Assembly: GCA_032433765.1 (NCBI GenBank)
Contig: JAVIAB010000073.1
Span: 62,642,552-62,706,551, forward strand
Length of the DNA stretch: 64,000 nt
Reading direction: 5' to 3'
Origin: Megaustenia siamemsis
Lineage: Eukaryota; Mollusca; Gastropoda; Stylommatophora; Ariophantidae
Shown here: positions 1 to 11,169 of the stretch, piece by piece
How positions within the stretch are numbered: position 1 is the first letter of the stretch
How the letters are laid out: each line of letters starts with the position of its first letter
The notes under the pieces: generated by a model
What the model was told of the DNA's origin: nothing
Database searches by the model: none
The model's input: the letters and a program-made list of their open reading frames with translations, nothing else
Translations under genes and position numbers: made by a program

Positions 1-499
1 ACAGTCTGCGATAAAACTTAAATCCGAGGTATGTCATCAACTTGTCCCTGGTCACCTCATCAGCTCCCATTCGTACTACCGGTGTGGTCGTTTAAGCGAT
101 ATGATTGTAAAGGGAGAACCATGAAATTGATCCTTTATTAGGATTAACCAAGGCACCTGAAACCCCGCACCAAGAAGAAATGCGATCGAGTTCATCTTGC
201 ATTGTGGAGGCGATTCCCCGTCTGTCTCTTCCCTGTCGATATACCAGAATATCATCAGCAAAAGTCATAGTTCTTCCCTTCCCATCCAGTTTTTGTTCTG
301 TGATCGTTATTGTGTACACGTTAAATAGAACCGGTGACAATGGTGAGCCTTGTGGCAGCCCTGGACAAATGGATGTTAGCTCGGAAGACCAACTTCCACA
401 TCTGAGTATCACCTTCCTCTGAAAAAGTGACGCAGCTATCCATCTAATGAGGAAGGGGTGCACCGCCAGTTTGTGGAGCATATGTAAGAGGTATTCAAA

Positions 500-946
500 G
501 GGCAATAATAGAACAAAGAAGTATGTGTTAGCACTCGGAAAAATTAACAGACAAACAACAACAGAAAAAAACGAAGAACAATATATGGTCCGAAGCGGGA
601 TCGAACCCGTACTCCCTGGCACTGCGCCTTGCCACGAGAAGCCGAACGCTTGGCACACTGCCACGCAGCTAACTAAAAAAAATAGCTATTGTAGCAGTGT
701 CTTACACGAAGGCGTTCTCAATGACTATAGCATAGGGTAACGATCACAGACCGGAAATAAATTGTATATTTGTACTTTCCTATTAATGCAAGTATCTCCC
801 AGTAGGGCTGAATACTTGTGTTGCAGACAAACATTTATTGAACGTAACAGAACAAATAGTAGTTTCCAGTGGTTATATACTGGATACAAATAATAATAAA
901 ATTTATATTATATATAAAATTATATTAATATTATTATTTGTATCCA
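500..946 (-). mobile_element. tRNA-headed SINE S1, copy 1, inserted in LINE A1
   Basis: A minus-strand element carries a tRNA-like block with the box B sequence GGTTCGATCCC (complement at about 597-607), followed by CTTCGGACCA. The variable-arm-like stretch suggests a Ser/Leu-type tRNA origin. Nine-base duplications gtattcaaa lie at 491-499 and 947-955. Copy 2 at 54535-54791 shares the tRNA head, the tail and the leader start GATACAAATAATAATA. This copy is about 190 bp longer because of its leader, which contains a near-perfect inverted repeat (about 884-947). It is a pol III pseudo-gene in a repeat, not a functional tRNA. Confidence 0.75.
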
Positions 947-947
947 G
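884..947. repeat. AT-rich inverted repeat (hairpin) in the SINE S1 leader
   Basis: The arms tggatacaaataataata and its complement face each other across an AT-rich loop. The same GATACAAATAATAATA opens SINE S1 copy 2 at 54535, so the arm belongs to the element rather than to the host site. Confidence 0.6.
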
Positions 948-1236
948 TATTCAAATGTTACCCTGTTGTATGCATCCTCCAGATCTATAGCAGCAGCATA
1001 TGTCTCCTCTCGTCTGTGGAAGCCTTCGAATACGTCATAGGCAAAGACTGCCGCATTGAGCCATGTCTCTTTGTTATAACTATAACCTCCGAGTGTGAGT
1101 GGGAATGCGCGTTTCTGTCTAAGATGACAGGTGAGGACACGGGCAACTAATTTTCTCCAGCAGCTTGCCCGCAGTGTTCTGCGTTGTGATGATTCTGTAG
1201 GCACGGATCTGAGAATGGTCCTTGTTTGGCTTCGGT

Positions 1237-2295
1237 CTTCTTCTTCTTCTTTTCTCTTTCTCTGATACCTAAAAGGTGTCGTGGTTTATATCATTTGTCG
1301 TTCTTGTGCTGCTCGAATTGTCTGAATTAGTGATTTTCCTTTGTTGTTACATTTCTCTGTCACTGCATCTATCCATCTTCTTCTGTGTCTTCCTCTTGGT
1401 CTTTTTCCATGCATTCTCGAGAAGAACGCCCTTGATGGTGATTGGTGAGGATTCATTCTGACCAGGTGGCCAAACCATTTAAGTTGTTGTTGTTCTATAT
1501 ATTCTTGGCAGGGTTTTGTTCCTACCATTTTTCTTATGGTTTCATTTGGTATTCTATCTCTTCTTGTGTTGTTTGTTACTATTCTCAAGCATCGCATCTC
1601 ACATGTATTGATCTTTCTTAAATGTGATTTAGAAAGGGTCCATGTTTGACTTTCATAGCTCAAAGTTGGTATGAAGATGCTATTTATCATTTGTTGTTTA
1701 GCTGGCATATAAATGTTTGGATGTCTTAACAATGGTGAAAGCTGGTTTGTGACAGCATTTGCTTTTTGTATTCTCATGTCAATTTCTCTGTCTAGTTTTC
1801 CATCTTCTGTGAACATTGTGCCTAAATACTTGAATTCCTCTACTTGTTTTATTTCTTTGTCTTTGATCTTGATGTTTAATGGGTGTCTTAATTTGCTTAT
1901 TCTTATAGCCTCTGTTTTTGCTGTGTTAATTTTCATACTGTAGTTTGTGCAGCTTTTATCTAGAGATGTTAAATGCTGTTGTAGCAGGTTTTCATCCTCA
2001 TATATTAGGCATTGGTCATCTGCGAAGAGTAGCTCATTGATGTTGGAGTTTTCTACCTCTATGTTATTATTTGATTTGTCCTTGTTGTTGGTTGTTTCCT
2101 GACATTTTCGTTCGTGATCGTAATATCGTAATAGCACACTGATGTATGGTACTATTCGCACAAACTATATAAATCACATAAAAATCCATTTGAAATAGCA
2201 CAAGAACGCTTGAATTTCTTTTTCTACGGGCATTGAAATTCACTTATAACTTAAATTTGACTCCCATCGAAAATTGTGTCGTGTTGCCATTGTTG
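1237..2295 (-). mobile_element. LINE family C (RTE-like), 5'-truncated, inserted in LINE A1
   Basis: A minus-strand open frame (1286-2161, 291 codons) encodes the C-terminal half of a reverse transcriptase: ELLFADDQCLIYEDE (catalytic FADD), then the thumb, then KWFGHLVRMNPHQSPSRAFF and a basic GKRPRGRHRRRW end. Target duplication ttggcttcggt is at 1226-1236 and 2296-2306, so the element is dated after LINE A1. The 3' end carries a (GAA)n tail, seen as ctt repeats near 1237-1252. The frame is open to its end, which suggests fairly recent insertion. Decayed relatives are at 12345-13150 and 48530-48685. Confidence 0.75.
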
Positions 2296-2322
2296 TTGGC
2301 TTCGGTAGCGGTAGTAATTAGA

Positions 2323-3049
2323 GGGAGTGTATTTATAGGGAGTGTAAATACGAGTTAGAACTTGCAAGAACCAAAAATGAGAACGAGTAATTCATACGAT
2401 ATATTCATAATAGAAGTAAAAGGCGGTGGAGATAAAACTCAAATAAAGATAGAAAATTAGACTGATAGTTGCAGAGACAGAAGGAGAGAGAGATACTGTT
2501 AGGTGAGAAGTGTGAGGGAACCCAAAGAGAGAGAGAGAGAGAAAGAGAGAAGAGGGTTAGTGGAGAGAAACAGATGATATTGTCAAAATAGACAATAAGG
2601 CGAATAGGTGAGAAGATTGAGAGAGGAAGAGAAAGAGAGAGAGATATAATGATTATCCTTAGAGTATCACCCGATTTGATTCTCGGATATGCATAATAAC
2701 AGATCCCGTCGGTTTGCCCATTGTAGATTGTAATGGTGGTTTGGATGGTTTCCTTATGTGGTGTAATATACGTGCCGTGCTGCTCTACTTTTCCTTCGAT
2801 GTCTGGTATTTGTTTAAATGGGGATGAACTTATGACTCCATTGTTGTGTGTGGTATCTCATCAAGATGGCTGATTGTATATCCCTGGGCCGAATGCTTAT
2901 AATGAGAGGGGGGGGGGGGAGGGGGATGACGGAGTTTTGTTCCTGGCTATGCAACCCGGTGTGACTCCCAGAGTTTCATTTCGGTCAGAAGGGATGTTGT
3001 CTAGAGCGGAGAGGGCTACTGTGAGATTGAGGGTAGACTTGTGAACTGG
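2323..3049. other. No gene seen; purine-rich intergenic stretch
   Basis: It holds GA-rich microsatellite-like blocks (about 2508-2645) and a G-run near 2906. There is no coding signal, splice-compatible exon or recognised repeat family. Confidence 0.5.
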
Positions 3050-4770
3050 TTTATCGTTTCACAAATTCACATTGCAGGATAGATCTGGGCATTAATGGAC
3101 TGTGTCCGATGAGGATAATACTATGAATAACTATGATTCACATGCTCCGATTTGGAGACAAAAACAATATCCTCATCATCATGCGCTATACATTTTAAAA
3201 ACATATGACGATTAAAATTTTCAGGTGGATGTGAACTTCCGGTCAATATGACGGATAGGCGGCAAGAACCGTTAAAAAGCTGTGTCTGAAAAGTGTTCCT
3301 TGTTGCAGTTTCCTCATATTCCAAGTCCTGCTTGCTGCCAGAGCTACTGAGTTAAGTGCTCTGTGCACACCGTGAGCTGAGCGTTTTATCTGTTTTGATC
3401 GTGTTTCGATACTCCGATTCCTTACGATGAATGATGATATGGTATGGTGGAGAACAGATGAATGCGTTCACTTTCTATGCGGTTTCGCCGTATGTCTTTT
3501 GGCGTGTGCTGAGACTGCTATGATGGGGATTGCAGCTACCTTTCTTTATTTGGGAGATGGACTTCCGTTTCAAAATGGTGGAACACTTCACGTTCTCTCG
3601 ATCGCTGCAGACAATGCATCTGGGGTTTGATTAATTTCGGCTCTCTGATTGCAATTTTCTGTGTTGAAATCAAAATGATGTTCTACTTAGCAAATCTGCG
3701 CCGACGAAGTGGACAAATCTGCACCGGCGAGTACATAATGAAGTCGACCGAAGATTTTCCTCTTTGGGGATTTTCACCGTGTTTCGTTCGTTGTACGCTA
3801 ACCGCAGGGTCTGTTGTTTGATGTGTGACGGGGATAATTCGACGACTACCTGTGTGTTTCTATGTTCGGTTGGTGTCAAGAACGATGTCCTAATATCATC
3901 AAGCGCTATAAATTTTTTGTTCTCCATATGACGATCATCATTTTCGGAAGGACGTGAACTTTCATGGTATGTGGTGGATAGGCGGCAGGAACCATTGAAG
4001 GCTATGTCTGAAGGGTGTTCCTTGCTGTAAAAGTAAAGTACCCCCGTCACGCCAAGTGGCGTATAGGGAAATATGTTGTTAGTGACCCTATATTTTACAG
4101 ACCTTCAGCACATGATTTTTGGGGTAATGTGGTCAGTATTAGGCCCGTGCTGCTTTACTTTCCCAGAAAAAAATCCGGTACCCATTTAAGGCTTGGTGAA
4201 CCCGGAAGCCGTCGGTTGGGATCGAACCCTACCCCTTGTCCGTGGTAGTCCAGTTCACTAACCACTGAGCTATCGCGGCTCCGTTCCTTGTTGTAGTTTC
4301 CTCATATTCCAAGTCCGGCTTGTTGCAGGAGCTACTGAGTGAAGTGCTCTGTGCACACTGTGAGCTGTGTGTTTCATCCGTTTTGATCATGTTTCGATGT
4401 CCCGCTTGTTTACGATGCAGGATGATATCGTGTGACAGGAAACAGTTGACTGTGTTCACTTTCTGCGCGGTTTCGCCTTATGTCTTTTGGCGTGTGCTGA
4501 GACTGTTACGAAGGGGATTACAGTTACCTTTCTTTGTTTGGGAGATGAGTTAGTAATTCGGATAATTCCACTGGCACGGGCGGTTGAGCAATTATAGATT
4601 TTAATTCGTTTGCAATGATACCGAGGCCTTCCATAACCAATAACCAATATTTGGGAGATGAGATATTAATTTGGATGATTCCACTGGCACGGGCGGTTGA
4701 GCAATTATGGATTTTAATTTGTTTGCAGTGATACCAGGGCCTTCCATAACCATAACCATAACCAACTGAT
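3050..4770 (+). repeat. Dispersed repeat R: modules in tandem order 1-2-1-2-3-3
   Basis: Module 1 starts at acttccgtttcaaaatgg (3559) and ends near gtgttccttgttgcag. Module 2 (3330-3555 and 4310-4547) runs from gctactgagt to tttgggagatg. Module 3 (about 4550-4650 and 4655-4770) contains ccactggcacgggcggttg and ends in ccataaccataacc. The same modules recur at 7463-8110, 21311-22027 and, inverted, 61625-62880. I see no transposase or reverse transcriptase in them, so this is a non-autonomous repeat of unknown class. SINE S2 sits inside at 4030-4282. Confidence 0.65.
4030..4282 (-). mobile_element. tRNA-headed SINE S2, copy 1
   Basis: Read on the minus strand it opens with a tRNA-like head (GCCGCGATAGCTCAGTGG, then box B GGTTCGATCCC) and ends in a GTACTTTACTTTT tail. 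Duplications gttccttgctgta (4017-4029) and gttccttgttgta (4283-4295) differ by one base. Other copies are at 5106-5384, 40947-41202 and 48185-48366, all in the same orientation. Confidence 0.8.
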
Positions 4771-4859
4771 ACGTGATGGTATATAAGGTGGTACTGTCTA
4801 ACATATTGGTATATAAAGTAGTACTTTCCAAAATAACGGTATATATAGTGACATTGCTC

Positions 4860-4860
4860 A

Positions 4861-4908
<48 letters not shown>

Positions 4909-5105
4909 ATCCATCCATCCATCCATCCATTCACCCACCCACCCACCCATCATTACTATCATTGTCTAGGCATCCATGAGGCATCCATGTATGAGGTATC
5001 CATCCATCCATCCATTCACCCACCCACCTACCTACCTACCTACATACATACCTACCTACCTACCTGTCTGTATGCCTGTCTGTATGCCTGTCTGTCTGTA
5101 AAAAA
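4860..5105. repeat. Compound microsatellite
   Basis: A run of (AT)n (4863-4906) passes into (CATC)n, (CACC)n, (TACC)n and (TGTC)n. Long open frames here (poly-[10 protein letters not shown]) are by-products of low complexity. Confidence 0.85.
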
Positions 5106-5384
5106 AAAAGTAAAGTACCCCCGTCACGCCAAGTGGTGTATAGGGAATAACACCATAAAGAATAACACCATATTTGGTGTTAGTGACCATACATTTTACA
5201 GACCTTCAGCACGTGATTTTTGGGGTAATGTTTCCGGTATTATGCCCGTGCCGCTTGACTTTCACAGAAAAAAATCCGGTACCCATTAAAGGCTGGGTGA
5301 ACCCGAAAGCCGTCGGTTGGGATCGAACCCTACCTCTTGTCCTTTGTAGATCAGTTCACTAGCCACTGAGCTATCGCGGCTCCA
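5106..5384 (-). mobile_element. tRNA-headed SINE S2, copy 2
   Basis: It has the same head, box B and tail as the copy at 4030, with a small internal duplication near 5145-5175 (two caccata-containing blocks). It lies inside TGTC/CTGT simple repeat, which masks the target duplication. Confidence 0.75.
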
Positions 5385-5396
5385 AGTCTGCCTGTC

Positions 5397-5399
<3 letters not shown>

Positions 5400-5428
<29 letters not shown>
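5400..5428. repeat. (AT)n microsatellite
   Basis: A pure AT dinucleotide tract of about 28 bp directly after SINE S2. Confidence 0.9.
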
Positions 5429-5431
<3 letters not shown>

Positions 5432-5606
5432 ATTACCTGATATCTGTCTTTATGTTTCTAAGAGTATCTATATATATATACAAGTCGTGTATTATAGTGT
5501 AGAAGTGTATTTTGGATGCACTTGAGTTATACGTGATTAGAGAAATAATAAAATGTTGTCTTCAGCATAAGTGCATCTATGTATATGACATTATTTGTTT
5601 CTACAG

Positions 5607-5705
5607 GATTGTTTCATTTTGGACTGCGGCTCTAGTGGAGTCTATGCATGGATAGGGAAGAAATGTACGAAAAATGAGAGAAAGTCGACCTGGAAAAATG
5701 CTACG
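5607..5705 (+). CDS. Gelsolin/villin-family protein, exon (third gelsolin repeat)
   Basis: The 99-bp exon, 33 codons in phase 0, lies between acceptor tttgtttctacag and donor gtatat. It begins DCFILDCGSSGVYAWIGKK and ends at KNAT. This is the strand-and-helix core of a gelsolin repeat: a hydrophobic FILD strand, a glycine turn, then Tyr-Ala-Trp-Ile-Gly-Lys. The next exon (32530) starts DFLSLRGYP, and the join matches the family without gap or overlap. Gelsolin and villin sever, cap or bundle actin filaments under calcium control. Upstream exons must lie left of the window or were not recognised. A 26.8-kb intron follows. Whether the protein is villin- or gelsolin-like cannot be told from this part. 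Confidence 0.85.
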
Positions 5706-5821
5706 GTATATTCTTGAAAGTTTAATGTAAATTTTAATAGAAAAATACTTAAGTGTTGTAGAAAAATGTAAAGTTTGATTGTACAGCTGTTAAAACAATT
5801 ATAATTATAACAATTTTGTAG

Positions 5822-5825
<4 letters not shown>

Positions 5826-5872
<47 letters not shown>
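5826..5872. repeat. (AT)n microsatellite in intron
   Basis: A pure AT dinucleotide tract of about 46 bp, 120 bp after the exon at 5607-5705. Confidence 0.9.
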
Positions 5873-5874
<2 letters not shown>

Positions 5875-7462
5875 ATAGGTTACAGTAATATATCGTAAGT
5901 ATATTATTTTTCTTCGTCTAGTTCATTTCTTCCTTTTGTTACAGGCCAAAAAAAGTTGTCACTTACCGTTACGTCATGTGACACCTTTTAGGACAACGAC
6001 ACAATTAATTCACTCTGCGAGATCCGTAAACGTCCAGGTCAGACTCACACAACTCATTGTGCTTAGGCGGTTTAATTAACACATTCCCGTACAAAAAAAG
6101 TTAGACTATACTTAAACAAAACAGTAGGTACATTATTGAAGAAGATTCAAGATGGCGTCGGTATGTGGACAGTGTTTTCAGTTACAGCGTGTGTTGTTTC
6201 GAAATACGCCGGTTACACGCATTGTGCTTCTTGGATTTAATGTTCTGTTCATGCCTGTTGTGGTTGTTTAACTTCTGACAGGCTGGTGGACGGTGGAAAT
6301 TCTCGTTGTTAAGTGGGTATTTATCTTCTTTTCATTGTGATAGCCCTATCGGTGATAGGTCATTGTTTTTCACTGTCGCTCCGGGCCGCGGGTCCATTCC
6401 GTATCGTACAAAGTCTGTGACGGTGGATGGAGCGGAAGAGTCAGCAATGACCAACGGTCCAGAAAGCGAAAATAGCAAAATGTGTGGTACACAAGAGGCA
6501 TGTTCAGGACACGAAAGATGAATGTGGCTGACCACCGTGAAAGAAATTGGAGCCTCATCGCGTGATTTTCCAGAGAAAGCCATGGAGAGGAATTCGTAAT
6601 TATGTCGGAGAAAAGATCTAAAACTATGTTCATAGAATGTTAGGACTCTATATCAAGAAGGAAAATTGGAAAATTTTATTCAAGAAGCAGAACGAATAAA
6701 CATAGATATTTTAGGCATATCAGTGACAAAATGGAAAGAATGTGTGTACATAAAGGACGAAAAATATACATTTATATACACAGGAAACACAACAGAACAT
6801 CAAAGGGGGGGGGGGGGGTGTAGGAATACTAATAGAAAGAGAGTTACAAATATATTTTAGTACCAACTGGACATACAATTATAGGATTATACTGCTCAAG
6901 ATGAAAGCAAAACCATTCGACATAGCAATAATACAGACATACGCACCTACTCAAGACTACACAGATGAACAAATTGATGCATACTATGAAGATCTAAATA
7001 AAGTTATGAACCATTGAAATCTTCGAACATCTTGATTGTAAGGGGTGACATGAACGCTAAAGTAGGAAAAGGTAGATATAAGACCATTATAGGAAATCAT
7101 GGTTTAGGAAAAAGAAATGACAGAGGAGAAAGATTAAAACAATTCTGTGAAGAAAACAGGCTGATAATATGTAACACCTACTTTGAGCAAGGGAAAAGGA
7201 AACTATACACATGAAAAAGCCCTGGAGATAGGAAGAGGAATCAAATAGATTACATAATGAAAATAGGTTCCGTAACAGCGTCAAGAAAGCCAAAACCTAT
7301 CCAGGAGCAGATATTAACTCAGATTACAATCCTGTAATGATTTAAATTAAAATCAAAATAAAGAGAAACAATGAAAAGTCTAATTCATCAACAATACCAC
7401 TAGATATAACAGTTTTAAATTATAAAGATATTAAAGATACTTATACAATACAAGTTAAGAAC

Positions 7463-8110
7463 ACATCATAAGGAAGACAACTTCCGTTTGCAAGATGGTG
7501 GATCTAGTTCACGTTCTCTCCATCGCGACAGAAAGTGCATTTGATGTGTGATTAATTTCGGCTCCCCATTGCACTTGTCTGCGTTAAAGTCAAAATGATG
7601 TTCTACTTAACATATCTACGCACATGAAGCGGAGTTGTACTCACAGCAATATTCCTTTTGACAAATCTAGTTTCTCTAGAGTTGATATGCGCTTTACGTC
7701 ACATTGAGTGTTGTTCATGACCGTTGTTGGAATTGCTTGACGCAAGTTATTTACATGTTACAACTCATTAATGTGAACTGCTTCGTCAAGTCAGTCACAG
7801 ATTTATCTCTTTAGGGAATTTGCACCGTGTTTCGTTCGTTGTAGGCTGCATTCACTGTAGTAATCAGGAATATATAGGCGCTGCCACTGTTATGTGTGCT
7901 ATGTCATCATAATGGCTCATCGTATATACCAAGACCGGCTGTACGCTAATCTTACGGTCTGGTGTTTGATGTGCGGTGGGGATAATCTGACGACTAACTG
8001 TGTTTTATATTTTCGGATTTGGAGTCAAAAATGATATCTTAACATCATCAAGCGGTATACATTTTAAAAAATATGACAATCATCATTTTCAGGAGGACGT
8101 GAGCTGTTTA
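7463..8110 (+). repeat. Repeat R, module 1, inserted in LINE D1
   Basis: It starts acttccgtttgcaagatgg and ends ttcaggaggacgtgag, matching 3559-4020 and 21311-22027. It splits the LINE D1 endonuclease from its RT domain. Confidence 0.65.
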
Positions 8111-8111
8111 A

Positions 8112-8167
8112 ACAGACAGCTAACTTCATGAGAGAGTCTGGAATCCTACACTGATTGAGTCTTGATC

Positions 8168-8201
<34 letters not shown>
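8112..8201 (+). mobile_element. LINE family G, extreme 3' end with (GA)n tail
   Basis: The stretch gctgacttcatg-like / gagagtctggaatcctac / gatcgcagagag matches the 3' end of LINE G at 34938-36352 and the tail of the composite repeat at 29826 and 30673. It is a strongly 5'-truncated copy with a 30-bp (GA)n tail. Confidence 0.65.
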
Positions 8202-8204
<3 letters not shown>

Positions 8205-8762
8205 ATGGATATACGACTAATATGTAATCTGTACAGGAAGCAAACAGCAATAATAATATATAACAAAGAAAACTCTGCACCCATTGATATAAAAAGATGA
8301 GTAAGGCAAGAATGCATCTTATCACCAAGCTTGTTCAATCTATACACTGAATCTATTTAAAAATATTACAGAGATATCAGACATAAACATTAATGGAAAG
8401 ATAATCAATAACCTAAGATATACTGATGATACTGTATTACTAGCAGAAAATCCTAAAGATCTACAACAATTACTTAACGAAATAAACATGATAGGCAAAA
8501 AATATGGATTAGATATGAATATCAAAAAGACTAAAATTATGATCGTAAACAAAAAAAAAATACTCAAAACCCACAAGTGGATATCAAAATTAAAGGAATA
8601 GACCTGGAGACAGTTCAGAACTACAACTAATTTGGACGTACTATAACCAGTGATGGAAAATGTAAAACTGAAATAAACAAAAGAATAGGTTTGGCAAAAA
8701 GTAATTTTAATGTCATGAAAAATATACTAACATCAAAAGAAATAACACTAGTGCTAAAACTA

Positions 8763-9050
8763 TGAATTAGTGGTTAGTAACACCGTGTGTTACCGGGGCC
8801 TCATTATGTGGGAAGTAAAGAATAGTGACACTGTGACCTTCTAGGCATGTCGTAAGAGGCGACTAAGGAGGTTGATCGATGGCTTGCCAAGCTGTCATTG
8901 TAAAAAGCATTGTTATGGAAACAGAACCATAGATTTTAGAAGCAGTTATCTCTGCAATATGTGCCATTTTGGCACGCAAGGTTTCTGTTTTTGAGATTGT
9001 AGTTCTGCCCTATGTGCCGTCTTTGGCTCGAAAGGACAATAGATAGATAG
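8763..9050 (+). mobile_element. SINE S5 with a LINE E-like 3' end
   Basis: This 288-bp insertion in LINE D1 is flanked by aaaacta at 8756-8762 and 9051-9057. It contains ggcatgtcgtaagaggcgac, a block I recall as common in invertebrate SINEs. It ends ggctcgaaaggacaatagatagatag. That end matches the 3' end of LINE E (33600-33658, 38650-38693), which suggests LINE E machinery mobilised it. I see no clear box A or box B. Confidence 0.65.
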
Positions 9051-9490
9051 AAAACTAAGAATAGCAAAATGTTATATCTTCTCAACATTCCTATAGGGAA
9101 ATTAGACAAGAAAACAGAACAGAGAATTGAAGCCTTTGAAATGTGGATATATAGAAGAATATGTAGAATTGGATGGAATGGAATGAAAAGAAAACAAACG
9201 ATGATGTCTTAAAACAACTAAAAATGAAAAGAGAACTACTAAACACAATTCAAACAAGACAAATGTTATTTTTTGGGCCATGTTAAAAGACACAACAGCA
9301 TACTAAAAGTAATCTTGGAGGAGAAAATACAAGATAAAAGAGGCACAGGCAGACCAAGAAAAACGTGGACGAGTAACATCAAAAGATGGCCAAATGAGCC
9401 TGCACCATCAAAGCAAGAGACAAAGCATAATGGCACTCCATGGTAGCCAACTTTCGTTGCGGTGGTGGCACTCGAAGGTGATGATGAGGT

Positions 9491-9984
9491 AAATTATGTG
9501 TCCAGATAAAAAATACTTTGGAGCGAACCAGTATAAACAGTTATATTGTTGTAGTTTGTAATATGGCTGCAACAATAAAATACAGAGCCTATATTTCATT
9601 TGTATTTGCTCAAAAATATTTAGTTAATTTCTTCAGCAGTGTCTGTTGGTGTGCAAATGTGTGCTAATCGATTCGAAGACTTACAAGACTGGCTTTTGAA
9701 GTCTGATTGAGAGACAAAAAGTAGTTCCTCTCTAGGAAATAAAAAGTTACTAAAATCGTGCTTAAAGAGCGCAAATAAATTTGAGAAGACAATTTTGAAA
9801 TAACTGTAAAGTTTACATTAAAATCATCAAATACACCGCTTAAATAAACAGTTACACCCAAAAAAATACAAGAGAAGCCGATATCTTGGGCAGAGATTAT
9901 GATTTGTGATTCAGTGCCGCTAGCGCTTCGTCTTCAAATATGCAGACAAATGGTTGTCTTATGTCTCGTCAGTTTTATGGTACA
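9491..9984. other. Intron sequence, no gene seen
   Basis: AT-rich with no recognised repeat, exon or long open frame of convincing composition. Confidence 0.4.
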
Positions 9985-10890
9985 AACAGGCTCAGTTCTT
10001 GACATCAATCTCGGCATCATGCCAGCATCATCTCGGCATCATACCGGTATCGTAGCGTTAGAGGAGGAGTGGAGCGGTGGTGATGGAGCTGGAAGGACAG
10101 AAGTTAGAACGGAATATAGCGAAACAAAACTTACCGTGGAAAGATTTTTTTTTTTTTATTCAATTTTTAAAAAAATTGTAAAGTGTTCTGAATGATTATG
10201 AAGCGGACAGTTATGTGCTGGGTTGGGACGGTGAGGTGAAAAAAAATAAAGATTGATAAAGTAGTAGGACGAATAGCTCACCATAGAAACAAGTGATTTT
10301 TTAGAAATGAATTTTGTGGGGTTTTTGTGGGTTCTTAAATTGATATTGGGAAGTTTGTAGGTGGTTAATGAGTTTGAATGTATTTATAGGTGTGGGGATC
10401 GGTATGCAAGGGAGTGGGTGGGAGTGGTAAAGATAGAAAAGATATAATAAAATTAATAGCGAACAAAAGTTGATCAATAAAAGATGATGACGTGAATTGT
10501 AGTTGAATCGGCGTCTTGTAGCTATTCCAAACACACAGACAAAACAACCATACATACACACACACACACTCACAGGTGTATACAAAAGAAAAACGAAGAA
10601 ATTGAACTATAATTTTCAAGTTTATTAAATTTATTTTTACATCATTCTCCAAAAAATGTATAATAATGGCAAAGTTGTAATTTTGTAATGACTTTTAATA
10701 AAATTTTAGATAAAATTAAAATTTTCACCAAATATAACAAATAATACACATCTCACCCCTGACTCAAACTTAACAATAATCCGTGGTGATCAAAACCAGA
10801 ATCACCCCGAAGGTCTAAGCTAAAGATAAAGGACCAATGTCCAACCCTAATGAGCCCATTAAAGTCTAGATAAACTTCATGTGACCGAGA
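9985..10890 (+). repeat. Long dispersed repeat, left copy of an inverted pair
   Basis: This ~900-bp segment is repeated inverted at 31051-31945. Matching landmarks include gaatcggcgtcttg (about 10507; complement near 31420), the ctcacccctg-containing block (about 10750) and aatctcggcatcatg (about 10004). Copies differ by many indels, so the duplication is old. No coding sequence is seen. Confidence 0.65.
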
Positions 10891-10984
10891 GAACGCTTTC
10901 CTAAGCTAGAGACTAGGCGGACAAGATAATGGACCGCTGACCACGCTTAATGGACGAATTCACAACTCAGAAATGGTAAATTTG

Positions 10985-11150
10985 TTACCGTTGGTAACAA
11001 GTGTGCACTTCAGTAAGAAAAAAAATGCCGGTGATACATCACGCACTCGGCGATTTTGTGTCTATTAAAACCTTCGAACCGCTGAAAAATTACAGGTTTA
11101 ATTGCCAATGCAAAAAATGGGCAAATATTCTCAACCACGTGATAGCGCTG
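10985..11150 (+). repeat. Left inverted end of the Polinton-like element
   Basis: taccgttggtaacaagtgtg, then a block containing gccggtgat and tcaaccacgtgatag, is matched in reverse complement at 20883-21037. Divergence is considerable (roughly three bases in four shared by eye). The tip holds a small palindrome, ttgttacc/ggtaacaa. Confidence 0.65.
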
Positions 11151-11169
11151 AAGGACACTCGAACATTTA

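Larger units (their letters stand above)
1..2322 (-). mobile_element. LINE family A, copy A1 (I-type, 5'-truncated, runs off the left edge)
   Basis: Minus-strand fragment of a non-LTR retrotransposon reverse transcriptase. Visible motifs are PQGSPLSPVLFN and the catalytic FADD box (about 240-430), with an upstream palm region ending AAAIDLEDAYNRV (about 960-1200). Other copies of this family in the window (13516-17088, 39549-41975, 50092-55300) add an AP-endonuclease and an RNase H domain, so I place it in the I superfamily. The copy is interrupted twice: by LINE C at 1237-2295 and by SINE S1 at 500-946, both with target duplications. It ends near 2322 because similarity to the other copies stops there. 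No intact frame survives. Confidence 0.8.
6145..9490 (+). mobile_element. LINE family D, copy D1 (RTE-like, near full length, decayed)
   Basis: The 5' leader begins near ttcaagatggcgtcgg (6148). Endonuclease pieces follow: NIDILGISVTKWKEC (about 6690) and GDMNAKVGKGRYKTIIGNHG (about 7043). RT pieces include SPSLFNLYTES and RYTDDTVLLAE (about 8315-8450, catalytic TDD box). The thumb and C-terminus run to about 9480, with tail cactcgaaggtgatgatgagg. There are many frameshifts, so it is inactive. It is interrupted by repeat R (7463-8110), a LINE G 3' end (8112-8201) and SINE S5 (8763-9050). A cleaner fragment of the same family is at 56612-57240. Confidence 0.75.

Noticed and set aside
590..680. 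tRNA-like block with a good box B, a candidate tRNA gene
   Set aside because: It recurs at about 54630-54715 inside a repeat with target duplications; it is the head of SINE S1.
4210..4282. tRNA-like block, also at about 5310-5384 and 41130-41202
   Set aside because: Always joined to the same 180-bp body and tail; head of SINE S2, not an independent gene.
9985..10890. Taking the 900-bp inverted pair as the Polinton ends
   Set aside because: Capsid fragments end just inside 20883-21037, whose inverted partner is 10985-11150; the longer pair lies outside and borders other repeats.
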